From contig OZ059894.1 of NCBI GenBank assembly GCA_964057225.1, positions 5,456,001-5,520,000 on the forward strand: a DNA stretch of 64,000 nt, in the 5' to 3' direction. Source of the DNA: Auanema rhodensis. Its lineage: Eukaryota > Nematoda > Chromadorea > Rhabditida > Rhabditidae. The translations under genes were made by a program, and so were the position numbers. Below, in pieces: positions 51,201 through 62,457 of this stretch. Position 1 is the first letter of the stretch. The number at the start of each line of letters is the position of its first letter. A model generated the notes under the pieces. That model searched no databases, was not told where the DNA came from, and saw only the letters and a list, made by a program, of their open reading frames with translations.

Positions 51201-52070
51201 TTGGAAGCAATTTTAAGTGTACATGGAAACTCAACATACACTAATGCATCATTTTTCAAACGATCATAACTAATTTTTGTATTCAGCGTTTTTCAATGTC
51301 ATATAGTGTATTCGATGCGGATTTTTAAGCTGCGTCGATCTGTGTTATCAGATTTGCGCTAACTTAAAAATGCACCGAGATATCAACTGATATAGGTTCA
51401 CACTTATATCTTCGATTTTCACCCTGAAGAATTAATTTTTTCGTTGAATAACATTGTCCATCGTCTTCGCCTCGAAAACAAAATCTTAAAACATCTACTT
51501 TTTGTAAAATTATCTGGAAATTTTTCGGGAAAATTTTTGTCAAAAAGTTTTTGGAAGCAATTTTGAGTGTACATGGAAACTCAACATACACTAATGCATC
51601 ATTTTTCAAACGATCATAACTAATTTTTGTATTCAGCGTTTCTGAATGTCACATAATGTATTCGATGCGGATTTTTAAGCTGCGTCGATCTGTGTTATCA
51701 GATTTGCGCTAACTTAAAAATGCACCGAGATATCAACTGATATAGGTTCACACTTATATCCTCGATTTTCACCCTGAGCAATTAATTTTTTCATTGAATA
51801 ACATAGTCCATCGTCTTCGCCTTGAAAAAAAAATCTAAAAACATCTACTTTTTGTGAAATTATCTGGAAATTTTTCGGGAAAATTTTTGTCAAAAAGTTT
51901 TTGGAAGCAATTTTGAGTGTACATGGAAACTCAACATACACTAATGCATCATTTTTCAAACGATCATAACTAATTTTTGTATTCAGCGTTTCTCAATGTC
52001 ACATAGTGTATTCGATGCGGATTTTTAAGCTGCGTCGATCTGTGTTATCAGATTTGCGCTAACTTAAAAA
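47895..52070. repeat. Segmental duplication in the right half, copy 2 (twelve monomers)
   Basis: This is the partner of 44069-47544. It is longer because two dimers are each doubled. The pair 48219 and 48569 repeats at 48919 and 49269 (700 bp), and the pair 49619 and 49969 repeats at 50320 and 50670 (701 bp). From 51021 the order 51021, 51371, 51721 again follows 46495, 46845, 47195. Nested events can therefore be ordered: large duplication first, dimer gains or losses later. Confidence 0.75.
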
Positions 52071-53470
52071 TGCACCGAGATATCAACTGATATAGGTTCA
52101 CACTTATATCTTCGATTTTCACCCTGAAGAATTAATTTTTTCGTTGAATAACATTGTCCATCGTCTTCGCCTCGAAAAAAAAATCTTAAAACATCTACTT
52201 TTTGTAAAATTATCTGGAAATTTTTCGGGAAAATTTTTGTCAAAAAGTTTTTGGAAGCAATTTTGAGTGTACATGGAAACTCAACATACACTAATGCATC
52301 ATTTTTCAAACGATCATAACTAATTTTTGTATTCAGCGTTTCTGAATGTCACATAATGTATTCGATGCGGATTTTTAAGCTGCGTCGATCTGTGTTATCA
52401 GATTTGCGCTAACTTAAAAATGCACCGAGATATCAACTGATATAGGTTCACACTTATATCCTCGATTTTCACCCTGAGCAATTAATTTTTTCATTGAATA
52501 ACATAGTCCATCGTCTTCGCCTTGAAAAAAAAATCTAAAAACATCTACTTTTTGTGAAATTATCTGGAAATTTTTCGGGAAAATTTTTGTCAAAAAGTTT
52601 TTGGAAGCAATTTTGAGTGTACATGGAAACTCAACATACACTAATGCATCATTTTTCAAACGATCATAACTAATTTTTGTATTCAGCGTTTCTCAATGTC
52701 ACATAGTGTATTCGATGCGGATTTTTAAGCTGCGTCGATCTGTGTTATCAGATTTGCGCTAACTTAAAAATGCACCGAGATATCAACTGATATAGGTTCA
52801 CACTTATATCTTCGATTTTCACCCTGAAGAATTAATTTTTTCGTTGAATAACATTGTCCATCGTCTTCGCCTCGAAAACAAAATCTTAAAACATCTACTT
52901 TTTGTAAAATTATCTGGAAATTTTTCGGGAAAATTTTTGTCAAAAAGTTTTTGGAAGCAATTTTGAGTGTACATGGAAACTCAACATACACTAATGCATC
53001 ATTTTTCAAACGATCATAACTAATTTTTGTATTCAGCGTTTCTCAATGTCACATAGTGTATTCGATGCGGATTTTTAAGCTGCGTCGATCTGTGTTATCA
53101 GATTTGCGCTAACTTAAAAATGCACCGAGATATCAACTGATATAGGTTCACACTTATATCTTCGATTTTCACCCTGAAGAATTAATTTTTTCGTTGAATA
53201 ACATTGTCCATCGTCTTCGCCTCGAAAAAAAAATCTTAAAACATCTACTTTTTGTAAAATTATCTGGAAATTTTTCGGGAAAATTTTTGTCAAAAAGTTT
53301 TTGGAAGCAATTTTGAGTGTACATGGAAACTCAACATACACTAATGCATCATTTTTCAAACGATCATAACTAATTTTTGTATTCAGCGTTTCTCAATGTC
53401 ACATAGTGTATTCGATGCGGATTTTTAAGCTGCGTCGATCTGTGTTATCAGATTTGCGCTAGCTTAAAAA
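51371..53470. repeat. 700-bp dimer repeats, ending in two like monomers
   Basis: Monomers with AAAATCTTAAAACATC (51371, 52071, 52771, 53121) alternate with GAGCAATT monomers carrying CATTGAATAACATAG (51721, 52421). The AAACAAAATC variant is seen at 51371 and 52771 and the uninterrupted A run at 52071 and 53121. The block overlaps the end of segmental copy 2. Confidence 0.75.
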
Positions 53471-55220
53471 TGCACCGAGATATCAACTGATATAGGTTCA
53501 CACTTATATCTTCGATTTTCACCCTGAAGAATTAATTTTTTCGTTGAATAACATTGTCCATCGTCTTCGCCTTGAAAAAAAAATCTAAAAACATCTACTT
53601 TTTGTGAAATTATTTTGAAATTTTTCAGGAAAATTTTTGTCAAAAAGTTTTTGGAAGCAATTTTGAGTGTACATGGTAACTCAACATACACTAATGCATC
53701 ATTTTTCAAACAATCATAACTAATTTTTGTATTCAGCGTTTCTCAATGTCACATAGTGTATTCGATGCGGATTTTTAAGCTGCGTCGATCTGTGTTATCA
53801 GATTTGCGCTAACTTAAAAATGCACCGAGATATCAACTGATATAAGTTCACACTTATATCTTCGATTTTCACCCTGAAGAATTAATTTTTTCGTTGAATA
53901 ACATTGTCCATCGTCTTCGCCTCGAAAAAAAAATCTAAAAACATCTACTTTTTGTGAAACTATCTGGAAATTTTTCGGGAAAATTTTTGTCAAAAAGTTT
54001 TTGGAAGCAATTTTGAGTGTACATGGAAACTCAACATACACTAATGCATCATTTTTCAAACGATCATAACTAATTTTTGTATTCAGCGTTTCTCAATGTC
54101 ACATAGTGTATTCGATGCGGAATTTTAAGCTGCGTCGATTTTTGTTATCAGATTTGCGCTAACTTAAGAATGCACCGAGATATCAACTGATATAAGTTCA
54201 CACTTATATCTTCGATTTTCACCCTGAAGAATTAATTTTTTCGTTGAATAACATTGTCCATCGTCTTCGCCTTGAAAAAAAAATCTAAAAACATCTACTT
54301 TTTGTGAAATTATTTTGAAATTTTTCAGGAAAATTTTTGTCAAAAAGTTTTTGGAAGCAATTTTGAGTGTACATGGTAACTCAACATACACTAATGCATC
54401 ATTTTTCAAACGATCATAACTAATTTTTGTATTCAGCGTTTCTCAATGTCACATAGTGTATTCGATGCGGAATTTTAAGCTGCGTCGATTTTTGTTATCA
54501 GATTTGCGCTAACTTAAGAATGCACCGAGATATCAACTGATATAAGTTCACACATATATCCTCGATTTTCACCCTGAAGAATTAATTTTTTCGTTGAACA
54601 ACATTGTCCATCGTCTTCGCCTTGAAAAAAGGAATCTAAAAACATCTACTTTTTGTAAAATTATTTTGAACTTTTCGGGAAAATTTTTGTCAAAATGTTT
54701 TTGGAAGCAATTTTGAGTGTACATGGAAACTCAACATACACTAATGCATCATTTTTCAAACGATCATAACTAATTTTTGTATTCAGCGTTTCTCAATGTC
54801 ACATAATGTATTCGATGCGGATTTTTAAGCTGCGTCGATCTGTGTGATCAGATTTGCTCTAGCTTAAAAATGCACCGAGATATCAACTGATATAGGTTCA
54901 CACTTATATCCTCGATTTTCACCCTGAGCAATTAATTTTTTCGTTGAATAACATTGTCCATCGTCTTCGCCTTGAAAAAAAAATCTAAAAACATCTACTT
55001 TTTGTGAAATTATCTGGAAATTTTTCGGGAAAATTTTTGTCAAAAAGTTTTTGGAAGCAATTTCGAGTGTACATGGAAACTCAACATACACTAATGCATT
55101 ATTTTTCAAACGATCATAACTAATTTTTGTATTCAGCGTTTCTCAATGTCACATAGTGTATTCGATGCGGATTTTTAAGCTGCGTCGATCTGTGTTATCA
55201 GATTTGCGCTAACTTAAAAA
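53471..55220. repeat. Five-monomer segmental duplication, first copy
   Basis: Monomers at 53471, 53821, 54171, 54521 and 54871 match 56624, 56975, 57325, 57674 and 58024 in order. Shared rare marks are ACATGGTAACTC, GAAACTATCTGG, GTTGAACAACATTG, and a GAGCAATT copy with AATTTCGAGTG and GCATTATT. The copies are about 3153 bp apart. Confidence 0.8.
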
Positions 55221-55922
55221 TGCACCGAGATATCAACTGATATAGGTTCACACTTATATCTTCGATTTTCACCCTGCAAAATTAATTTTTTCGTTGAATA
55301 ACATTGTCCATCGTCTTTGCCTTGAAAAAAGGAATCTAAAAACATCTACTTTTTGTAAAATTATCTGGAAATTTTTCGGGAAAATTTTTGTCAAAAAGTT
55401 TTTGGAAGCAATTTCGAGTGTACATGGAAACTCAACATACACTAATGCATTATTTATCAAACGATCATAACTAGTTTTTGTATTCAGCGTTTCTCAATGT
55501 CACATAGTGTATTCGATGCGGATTTTTAAGCTGCGTCGATCTGTGTTATCAGATTTGCGCTAACTTAAAAATGCACCGAGATATCAACTGATATAAGTTC
55601 ACACTTATATCTTCGATTTTCACCCTGAAGAATTAATTTTTTCGTTGAATAACATTGTCCATCGTCTTTGCCTTGAAAAAAAAAATCTAAAAACATCTAC
55701 TTTTTGTAAAATTATCTAGAAATTTTTCGGGAAAATTTTTGTCAAAATGTTTTTGGAAGCAATTTCGAGTGTACATGGAAACTCAACATACACTAATGCA
55801 TCATTTTTCAAACGATCATAACTAATTTTTGTATTAGACGTTTCCCAATGTATTATAGTGTATTCGATGCGGATTTTTAAGCTGCGTCGATCTGTGTTAT
55901 CAGATTTGCGCTAACTTAAAAA
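55221..55922. repeat. Two 351-bp satellite monomers between duplications
   Basis: The starts are 55221 and 55572. The first has CCCTGCAAAATT, TTTATCAAACG and ACTAGTTTTTG. The second has ATCTAGAAATT with AATTTCGAGTG and a rare ATTAGACGTTTCCC tail. Confidence 0.75.
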
Positions 55923-57324
55923 TGCACCGAGATATCAACTGATATAAGTTCACACTTATATCTTCGATTTTCACCCTGAAGAATTAATTTTTTCGTTGAA
56001 TAACATTGTCCATCGTCTTTGCCTTGAAAAAAAAAATCTAAAAACATCTACTTTTTGTGAAATTATTTTGAAATTTTTCAGGAAAATTTTTGTCAAAAAG
56101 TTTTTGGAAGCAATTTTGAGTGTACATGGTAACTCAACATACACTAATGCATCATTTTTCAAACAATCATAACTAATTTTTGTATTCAGCGTTTCTCAAT
56201 GTCACATAGTGTATTCGATGCGGATTTTTAAGCTGCGTCGATCTGTGTTATCAGATTTGCGCTAACTTAAAAATGCACCGAGATATCAACTGATATAAGT
56301 TCACACTTATATCTTCGATTTTCACCCTGAAGAATTAATTTTTTCGTTGAATAACATTGTCCATCGTCTTCGCCTCGAAAAAAAAATCTAAAAACATCTA
56401 CTTTTTGTGAAACTATCTGGAAATTTTTCGGGAAAATTTTTGTCAAAAAGTTTTTGGAAGCAATTTTGAGTGTACATGGAAACTCAACATACACTAATGC
56501 ATCATTTTTCAAACGATCATAACTAATTTTTGTATTCAGCGTTTCTCAATGTCACATAGTGTATTCGATGCGGATTTTTAAGCTGCGTCGATCTGTGTTA
56601 TCAGATTTGCGCTAGCTTAAAAATGCACCGAGATATCAACTGATATAAGTTCACACTTATATCTTCGATTTTCACCCTGAAGAATTAATTTTTTCGTTGA
56701 ATAACATTGTCCATCGTCTTTGCCTTGAAAAAAAAAATCTAAAAACATCTACTTTTTGTGAAATTATTTTGAAATTTTTCAGGAAAATTTTTGTCAAAAA
56801 GTTTTTGGAAGCAATTTTGAGTGTACATGGTAACTCAACATACACTAATGCATCATTTTTCAAACAATCATAACTAATTTTTGTATTCAGCGTTTCTCAA
56901 TGTCACATAGTGTATTCGATGCGGATTTTTAAGCTGCGTCGATCTGTGTTATCAGATTTGCGCTAACTTAAAAATGCACCGAGATATCAACTGATATAAG
57001 TTCACACTTATATCTTCGATTTTCACCCTGAAGAATTAATTTTTTCGTTGAATAACATTGTCCATCCTCTTCGCCTCGAAAAAAAAATCTAAAAACATCT
57101 ACTTTTTGTGAAACTATCTGGAAATTTTTCGGGAAAATTTTTGTCAAAAAGTTTTTGGAAGCAATTTTGAGTGTACATGGAAACTCAACATACACTAATG
57201 CATCATTTTTCAAACGATCATAACTAATTTTTGTATTCAGCGTTTCTCAATGTCACATAGTGTATTCGATGCGGATTTTTAAGCTGCGTCGATCTGTGTT
57301 ATCAGATTTGCGCTAGCTTAAAAA
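55923..57324. repeat. 701-bp dimer repeated twice
   Basis: The pair 55923 and 56274 repeats at 56624 and 56975. The first member is a 350- to 351-bp TTTCAGG monomer with ACATGGTAACTC and CAAACAATC. The second has GAAACTATCTGG. The second pair is also the start of the five-monomer duplication at 56624-58373. Confidence 0.8.
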
Positions 57325-58373
57325 TGCACCGAGATATCAACTGATATAGGTTCACACTTATATCTTCGATTTTCACCCTGAAGAATTAATTTTTTCGTTG
57401 AATAACATTGTCCATCGTCTTCGCCTTGAAAAAAAAATCTAAAAACATCTACTTTTGGGAAATTATTTTGAAATTTTTCAGGAAAATTTTTGTCAAAAAG
57501 TTTTTGGAAGCAATTTTGAGTGTACATGGTAACTCAACATACACTAATGCATCATTTTTCAAACGATCATAACTAATTTTTGTATTCAGCGTTTCTCAAT
57601 GTCACATAGTGTATTCGATGCGGAATTTTAAGCTGCGTCGATTTGTGTTATCAGATTTGCGCTAACTTAAGAATGCACCGAGATATCAACTGATATAAGT
57701 TCACACATATATCCTCGATTTTCACCCTGAAGAATTAATTTTTTCGTTGAACAACATTGTCCATCGTCTTCGCCTTGAAAAAAGGAATCTAAAAACATCT
57801 ACTTTTTGTAAAATTATTTTGAACTTTTCGGGAAAATTTTTGTCAAAATGTTTTTGGAAGCAATTTTGAGTGTACATGGAAACTCAACATACACTAATGC
57901 ATCATTTTTCAAACGATCATAACTAATTTTTGTATTCAGCGTTTCTCAATGTCACATAATGTATTCGATGCGGATTTTTAAGCTGCGTCGATCTGTGTGA
58001 TCAGATTTGCGCTAGCTTAAAAATGCACCGAGATATCAACTGATATAGGTTCACACTTATATCCTCGATTTTCACCCTGAGCAATTAATTTTTTCGTTGA
58101 ATAACATTGTCCATCGTCTTCGCCTTGAAAAAAAAATCTAAAAACATCTACTTTTTGTGAAATTATCTGGAAATTTTTCGGGAAAATTTTTGTCAAAAAG
58201 TTTTTGGAAGCAATTTCGAGTGTACATGGAAACTCAACATACACTAATGCATTATTTTTCAAACGATCATAACTAATTTTTGTATTCAGCGTTTCTCAAT
58301 GTATTATAGTGTATTCGATGAGGATTTTTAAGCTGCGTCGATCTGTGTTATCAGATTTGCGCTAGCTTACAAA
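56624..58373. repeat. Five-monomer segmental duplication, second copy
   Basis: This is the partner of 53471-55220. The third monomer (57325) has a private ACTTTTGGGAAATT. The last one (58024) ends with GATGAGGATTTTT and GCTTACAAATGC, marks of the subfamily that follows, so a junction lies in its right half. Confidence 0.75.
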
Positions 58374-61300
58374 TGCACCGAGATATCAACTGATATAGGT
58401 TCACACTTATATCTTCGATTTTCACCCTGAAGAATTAATTTTTTCGTTGAATAACATTGTCCATCGTCTTCGCCTCGAAAAAAAAATCTAAAAACATCTA
58501 CTTTTTGTGAAATTATTCTGAAATTTTTCGTTAAAATTTTTGTCAAAATGTTTTTGGAAGCAATTTTGAGTGTACATGGAAACTCAACATACACTAATGC
58601 ATCATTTTTCAAACGATCATAACTAATTTTTGTATTCAGCGTTTCTCAATGTCAGATAGTGTATTCGATGCGGATTTTTAAGCTGCGTCGATCTGTGTTA
58701 TCAGATTTGCGCTCACTTAAAAATGCACCGAGATATCAACTGATATAGGTTCACACTTATATCTTCGATTTTCACCCTGCAAAATTAATTTTTTCGTTGA
58801 ATAACATTGTCCATCGTCTTTGCCTTGAAAAAAGGAATCTAAAAACATCTACTTTTTGTAAAATTATTTTGAACTTTTCGGGAAAATTTTTGTCAAAATG
58901 TTTTTGGAAGCAATGTTGAGTGTACATGGAAACTCAACATACACTAATGCATCATTTTTCAAACGATCATAACTAATTTTTGTATTAAGCGTTTCTCAAT
59001 GTCACATAGTGTATTCGATGCGGATTTTTAAGCTGCGTCGATCTGTGTTATCAGATTTGCGCTAACTTAAAAATGCACCGAGATATCAACTGATATAGGT
59101 TCACACTTATATCTTCGATTTTCACCCTGAAGAATTAATTTTTTCGTTGAATAACATTGTCCATCGTCTTCGCCTCGAAAAAAAAATCTAAAAACATCTA
59201 CTTTTTGTGAAATTATTCTGAAATTTTTCGTTAAAATTTTTGTCAAAATGTTTTTGGAAGCAATTTTGAGTGTAATGGAAACTCAACATACACTAATGCA
59301 TCATTTTTCAAACAATCATAACTAATTTTTGTATTCAGCGTTTCTCAATGTATTATAGTGTATTCGATGAGGATTTTTAAGCTGCGTCGATCTGTGTTAT
59401 CAGATTTGCGCTAGCTTACAAATGCACCGAGATATCAACTGATATAGGTTCACACTTATATCTTCGATTTTCACCCTGAAGAATTAATTTTTTCGTTGAA
59501 TAACATTGTCCATCGTCTTCGCCTCGAAAAAAAAATCTAAAAACATCTACTTTTTGTGAAATTATTCTGAAATTTTTCGTTAAAATTTTTGTCAAAATGT
59601 TTTTGGAAGCAATCTTGAGTGTAATGGAAACTCAACATACACTAATGCATTATTTTTCAAACGATCATAACTAATTTTTGTATTAAGCGTTTCTCAATGT
59701 CACATAGTGTATTCGATGCGGATTTTTAAGCTGCGTCGATCTGTGTTATCAGATTTGCGCTAACTTAAAAATGCACCGAGATATCAACTGATATAGGTTC
59801 ACACTTATATCTTCGATTTTCACCCTGAAGAATTAATTTTTTCGTTGAATAACATTGTCCATCGTCTTCGCCTCGAAAAAAAAATCTAAAAACATCTACT
59901 TTTTGTGAAATTATTCTGAAATTTTTCGTTAAAATTTTTGTCAAAATGTTTTTGGAAGCAATTTTGAGTGTAATGGAAACTCAACATACACTAATGCATC
60001 ATTTTTCAAACAATCATAACTAATTTTTGTATTCAGCGTTTCTCAATGTATTATAGTGTATTCGATGAGGATTTTTAAGCTGCGTCGATCTGTGTTATCA
60101 GATTTGCGCTAGCTTACAAATGCACCGAGATATCAACTGATATAGGTTCACACTTATATCTTCGATTTTCACCCTGAAGAATTAATTTTTTCGTTGAATA
60201 ACATTGTCCATCGTCTTCGCCTCGAAAAAAAAATCTAAAAACATCTACTTTTTGTGAAATTATTCTGAAATTTTTCGTTAAAATTTTTGTCAAAATGTTT
60301 TTGGAAGCAATCTTGAGTGTAATGGAAACTCAACATACACTAATGCATTATTTTTCAAACGATCATAACTAATTTTTGTATTAAGCGTTTCTCAATGTCA
60401 CATAGTGTATTCGATGCGGATTTTTAAGCTGCGTCGATCTGTGTTATCAGATTTGCGCTAACTTAAAAATGCACCGAGATATCAACTGATATAGGTTCAC
60501 ACTTATATCTTCGATTTTCACCCTGAAGAATTAATTTTTTCGTTGAATAACATTGTCCATCGTCTTCGCCTCGAAAAAAAAATCTAAAAACATCTACTTT
60601 TTGTGAAATTATTCTGAAATTTTTCGTTAAAATTTTTGTCAAAATGTTTTTGGAAGCAATCTTGAGTGTAATGGAAACTCAACATACACTAATGCATTAT
60701 TTTTCAAACGATCATAACTAATTTTTGTATTAAGCGTTTCTCAATGTCACATAGTGTATTCGATGCGGATTTTTAAGCTGCGTCGATCTGTGTTATCAGA
60801 TTTGCGCTAACTTAAAAATGCACCGAGATATCAACTGATATAGGTTCACACTTATATCTTCGATTTTCACCCTGAAGAATTAATTTTTTCGTTGAATAAC
60901 ATTGTCCATCGTCTTCGCCTCGAAAAAAAAATCTAAAAACATCTACTTTTTGTGAAATTATTCTGAAATTTTTCGTTAAAATTTTTGTCAAAATGTTTTT
61001 GGAAGCAATTTTGAGTGTAATGGAAACTCAACATACACTAATGCATCATTTTTCAAACAATCATAACTAATTTTTGTATTCAGCGTTTCTCAATGTATTA
61101 TAGTGTATTCGATGAGGATTTTTAAGCTGCGTCGATCTGTGTTATCAGATTTGCGCTAGCTTACAAATGCACCGAGATATCAACTGATATAGGTTCACAC
61201 TTATATCTTCGATTTTCACCCTGAAGAATTAATTTTTTCGTTGAATAACATTGTCCATCGTCTTCGCCTCGAAAAAAAAATCTAAAAACATCTACTTTTT

Positions 61301-61516
61301 GTGAAATTATTCTGAAATTTTTCGTTAAAATTTTTGTCAAAATGTTTTTGGAAGCAATCTTGAGTGTAATGGAAACTCAACATACACTAATGCATTATTT
61401 TTCAAACGATCATAACTAATTTTTGTATTCAGCGTTTCTCAATGTATTATAGTGTATTCGATGAGGATTTTTAAGCTGCGTCGATCTGTGTTATCAGATT
61501 TGCGCTAGCTTACAAA
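58374..61516. repeat. CGTTAAAA satellite subfamily with a 698-bp dimer
   Basis: Monomers at 58374, 59074, 59423, 59772, 60121, 60470, 60819 and 61168 carry ATTCTGAAATTTTTCGTTAA in place of TCGGGAA. This is found nowhere else in the window. The copy at 58724 is an ordinary TTGAAAAAAGG monomer. The pair 59074 and 59423 repeats at 59772 and 60121. The two members differ in AATTTTGAG against AATCTTGAG, GCATCATT against GCATTATT, and GATGAGG against GATGCGG. Most copies also have GAGTGTAATGG. Confidence 0.8.
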
Positions 61517-62030
61517 TGCACCGAGATATCAACTGATATAAGTTCACACTTATATCTTCGATTTTCAGCCTGAAGAATCAATTTTTTTCGTTGAATAACA
61601 TTGTCCATCGTCTTCGCCTTGAAAAAAAAATCTAAAAACATCTACTTTTTGTGAAATTATCTGGAAATTTTTCGGGAAAATTTTTGTCAAAAAGTTTTTG
61701 GAAGCAATTTTGAGTGTACATGGAAACTCAACATACACTTATGCATCATTTTTCAAACGATCATAACTAATTTTTGTATTCAGCGTTTCTCAATGTCACA
61801 TAGTGTATTCGATGCGGATTTTTAAGCTGCGTCGATCTGTGTTATCAGATTTGCGCTGGCTTACAAATGCACCGAGATATCAACTGATATAGGTTCACAC
61901 TTATATCTTCGATTTTCACCCTGAAGAATTAATTTTTTCGTTGAATAACATTGTCCATCGTCTTCGCCTCGAAAAAAAAATCTAAAACATCTACTTTTTG
62001 TGAAATTATTTTGAAATTTTTCGGGAAAAT
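61517..62030. repeat. Last satellite monomers before the retrotransposon
   Basis: A 351-bp copy starts at 61517, with TTTTCAGCCTGAAG and an extra T in AATCAATTTTTTTCG. A 163-bp partial copy starts at 61868, with GCTGGCTTACAAATG and one A missing in TCTAAAACATC. The partial copy ends inside GGGAAAATT, where the inserted element takes over. Private changes are more frequent here than in inner blocks. Confidence 0.85.
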
Positions 62031-62031
62031 T
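62028..62031. other. Satellite-element junction with shared AATT (likely recombination core)
   Basis: Uninterrupted monomers read GGGAAAATTTTTG. Here GGGAAAATT is followed by ATTCTATTTTAC, the element end. AATT is common to the satellite target, the element end and the overlap of the two ICR arms. No target-site duplication can be judged because the other junction is outside the window. Confidence 0.65.
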
Positions 62032-62064
62032 ATTCTATTTTACTAGTCTACGACGTTAAATAAG
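62028..62064 (-). repeat. Right-end extension of the DIRS terminal repeat
   Basis: These bases lie outside the portion predicted to be shared with the left end and are found again, inverted, only in the ICR. In DIRS1 the right terminal repeat likewise carries an extra outer stretch absent from the left one. The first four bases, AATT, are also what the satellite would have here, so the exact junction is ambiguous within 62028-62031. Confidence 0.7.
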
Positions 62065-62071
62065 AATTATA

Positions 62072-62091
62072 TTTATTCGAAATGCTTTATT
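62072..62091 (-). terminator. Possible polyadenylation signals at the element 3' end
   Basis: On the minus strand AATAAA occurs at 62072-62077 and 62086-62091, close to the right end. It occurs once more at 62515-62520 just after the recombinase stop. The sequence is AT-rich, so chance matches are likely. Confidence 0.3.
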
Positions 62092-62137
62092 TCGTAATAG
62101 GTCCTCACATAAAACAAACAAAAAAAATTCAAATTAT

Positions 62138-62185
62138 CTCTCAGGTTCCCTTTCCCACGTTTCTTTGGGCGGGAAACAGTGAGAG
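62138..62185. promoter_or_regulatory. Composite hairpin in the DIRS terminal repeat, with an E2F/GC-box-like sequence
   Basis: CTCTCA (62138-62143) pairs with TGAGAG (62180-62185), and TTTCCC (62151-62156) pairs with GGGAAA (62171-62176). The right arm includes GGGCGGGAAA (62167-62176), whose complement TTTCCCGCCC fits the E2F consensus and a GC box. In DIRS elements the terminal repeats contain promoter sequence, so the left copy could use it. The match is short and could be chance. Confidence 0.3.
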
Positions 62186-62457
62186 TAAGCGATCGTCCTT
62201 ATTCATTTCAGGTGTCCAAAAAAGGAAGAATAGAAAGGCAGCATAACAATAACAAAATAAAAGAACAATAGTAACAGAAGGAAAGGAAAGGCTGCGGATA
62301 GCAGGCAGCATGCTAATCTATCTCTTGCGGTCGTAGTTGGTGCGTTGTGCAGGCTTGAATCTGGAAAGTTATGATAAAGACATCGAAAGTGGGCGAGCTC
62401 GAGTGGAAGTCCTCAGGTTGGTTAGCGGGAGCGCAGTAGGGGTGGAGGTGGGAGATA

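Larger units (their letters stand above)
1..62030. repeat. Satellite DNA array, ~350-bp monomer, about 177 complete copies
   Basis: The motif TGCACCGAGATAT recurs at 1, 351, 701, 1051, 1400, 1749, 2099 and so on to 61868, with a spacing of 348-351 bp. Two copies of 324 bp are the exception. All copies are in one orientation, head to tail. The last copy (61868-62030) is cut off by the retrotransposon, and the left edge runs off the window. The monomer at 351-700 has 114 G or C in 350 bases. It is rich in A and T runs, has no internal half-monomer repeat that I can see, and has a length close to two nucleosome repeats. Copies differ mainly at a few recurring sites: the poly-A run near monomer position 100, the stretch near 130-165, and the tail near 255-290. 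I do not recognise the family from a named satellite. A pericentromeric, centromeric or subtelomeric location is an inference only. Confidence 0.99.
62065..62457 (-). repeat. Right terminal inverted repeat of the DIRS element
   Basis: By the DIRS1 layout the terminal repeat starts at 62065, where the sequence shared with the left end begins, and runs inward to at most 62457. Its inner limit cannot be fixed without the left copy. The stretch 62088-62457 carries no ORF of note. It contains an A-rich stretch at 62108-62132, a composite hairpin (62138-62185) and a purine-rich stretch at 62220-62300. Confidence 0.65.

Noticed and set aside
344-58612. Dozens of minus-strand ORFs of 61-81 residues, one per monomer, as a possible repeated small protein gene
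   Set aside because: They follow from the satellite lacking stops in one frame. Many monomers break the frame by A-run or one-base changes, substitutions mostly change the residue, and there is no signal peptide, domain or regulatory context. A test for excess synonymous change would settle it.
1-62030. CRISPR array or bacterial repeat region
   Set aside because: Repeat units are 350 bp and abut directly with no unique spacers, there are no cas genes, and the adjoining element is eukaryotic.
1-62030. CENP-B box
   Set aside because: TTCG occurs in the monomer (TTCGTTGAATA) but the required downstream CGGG is not at the right distance in any form I inspected.
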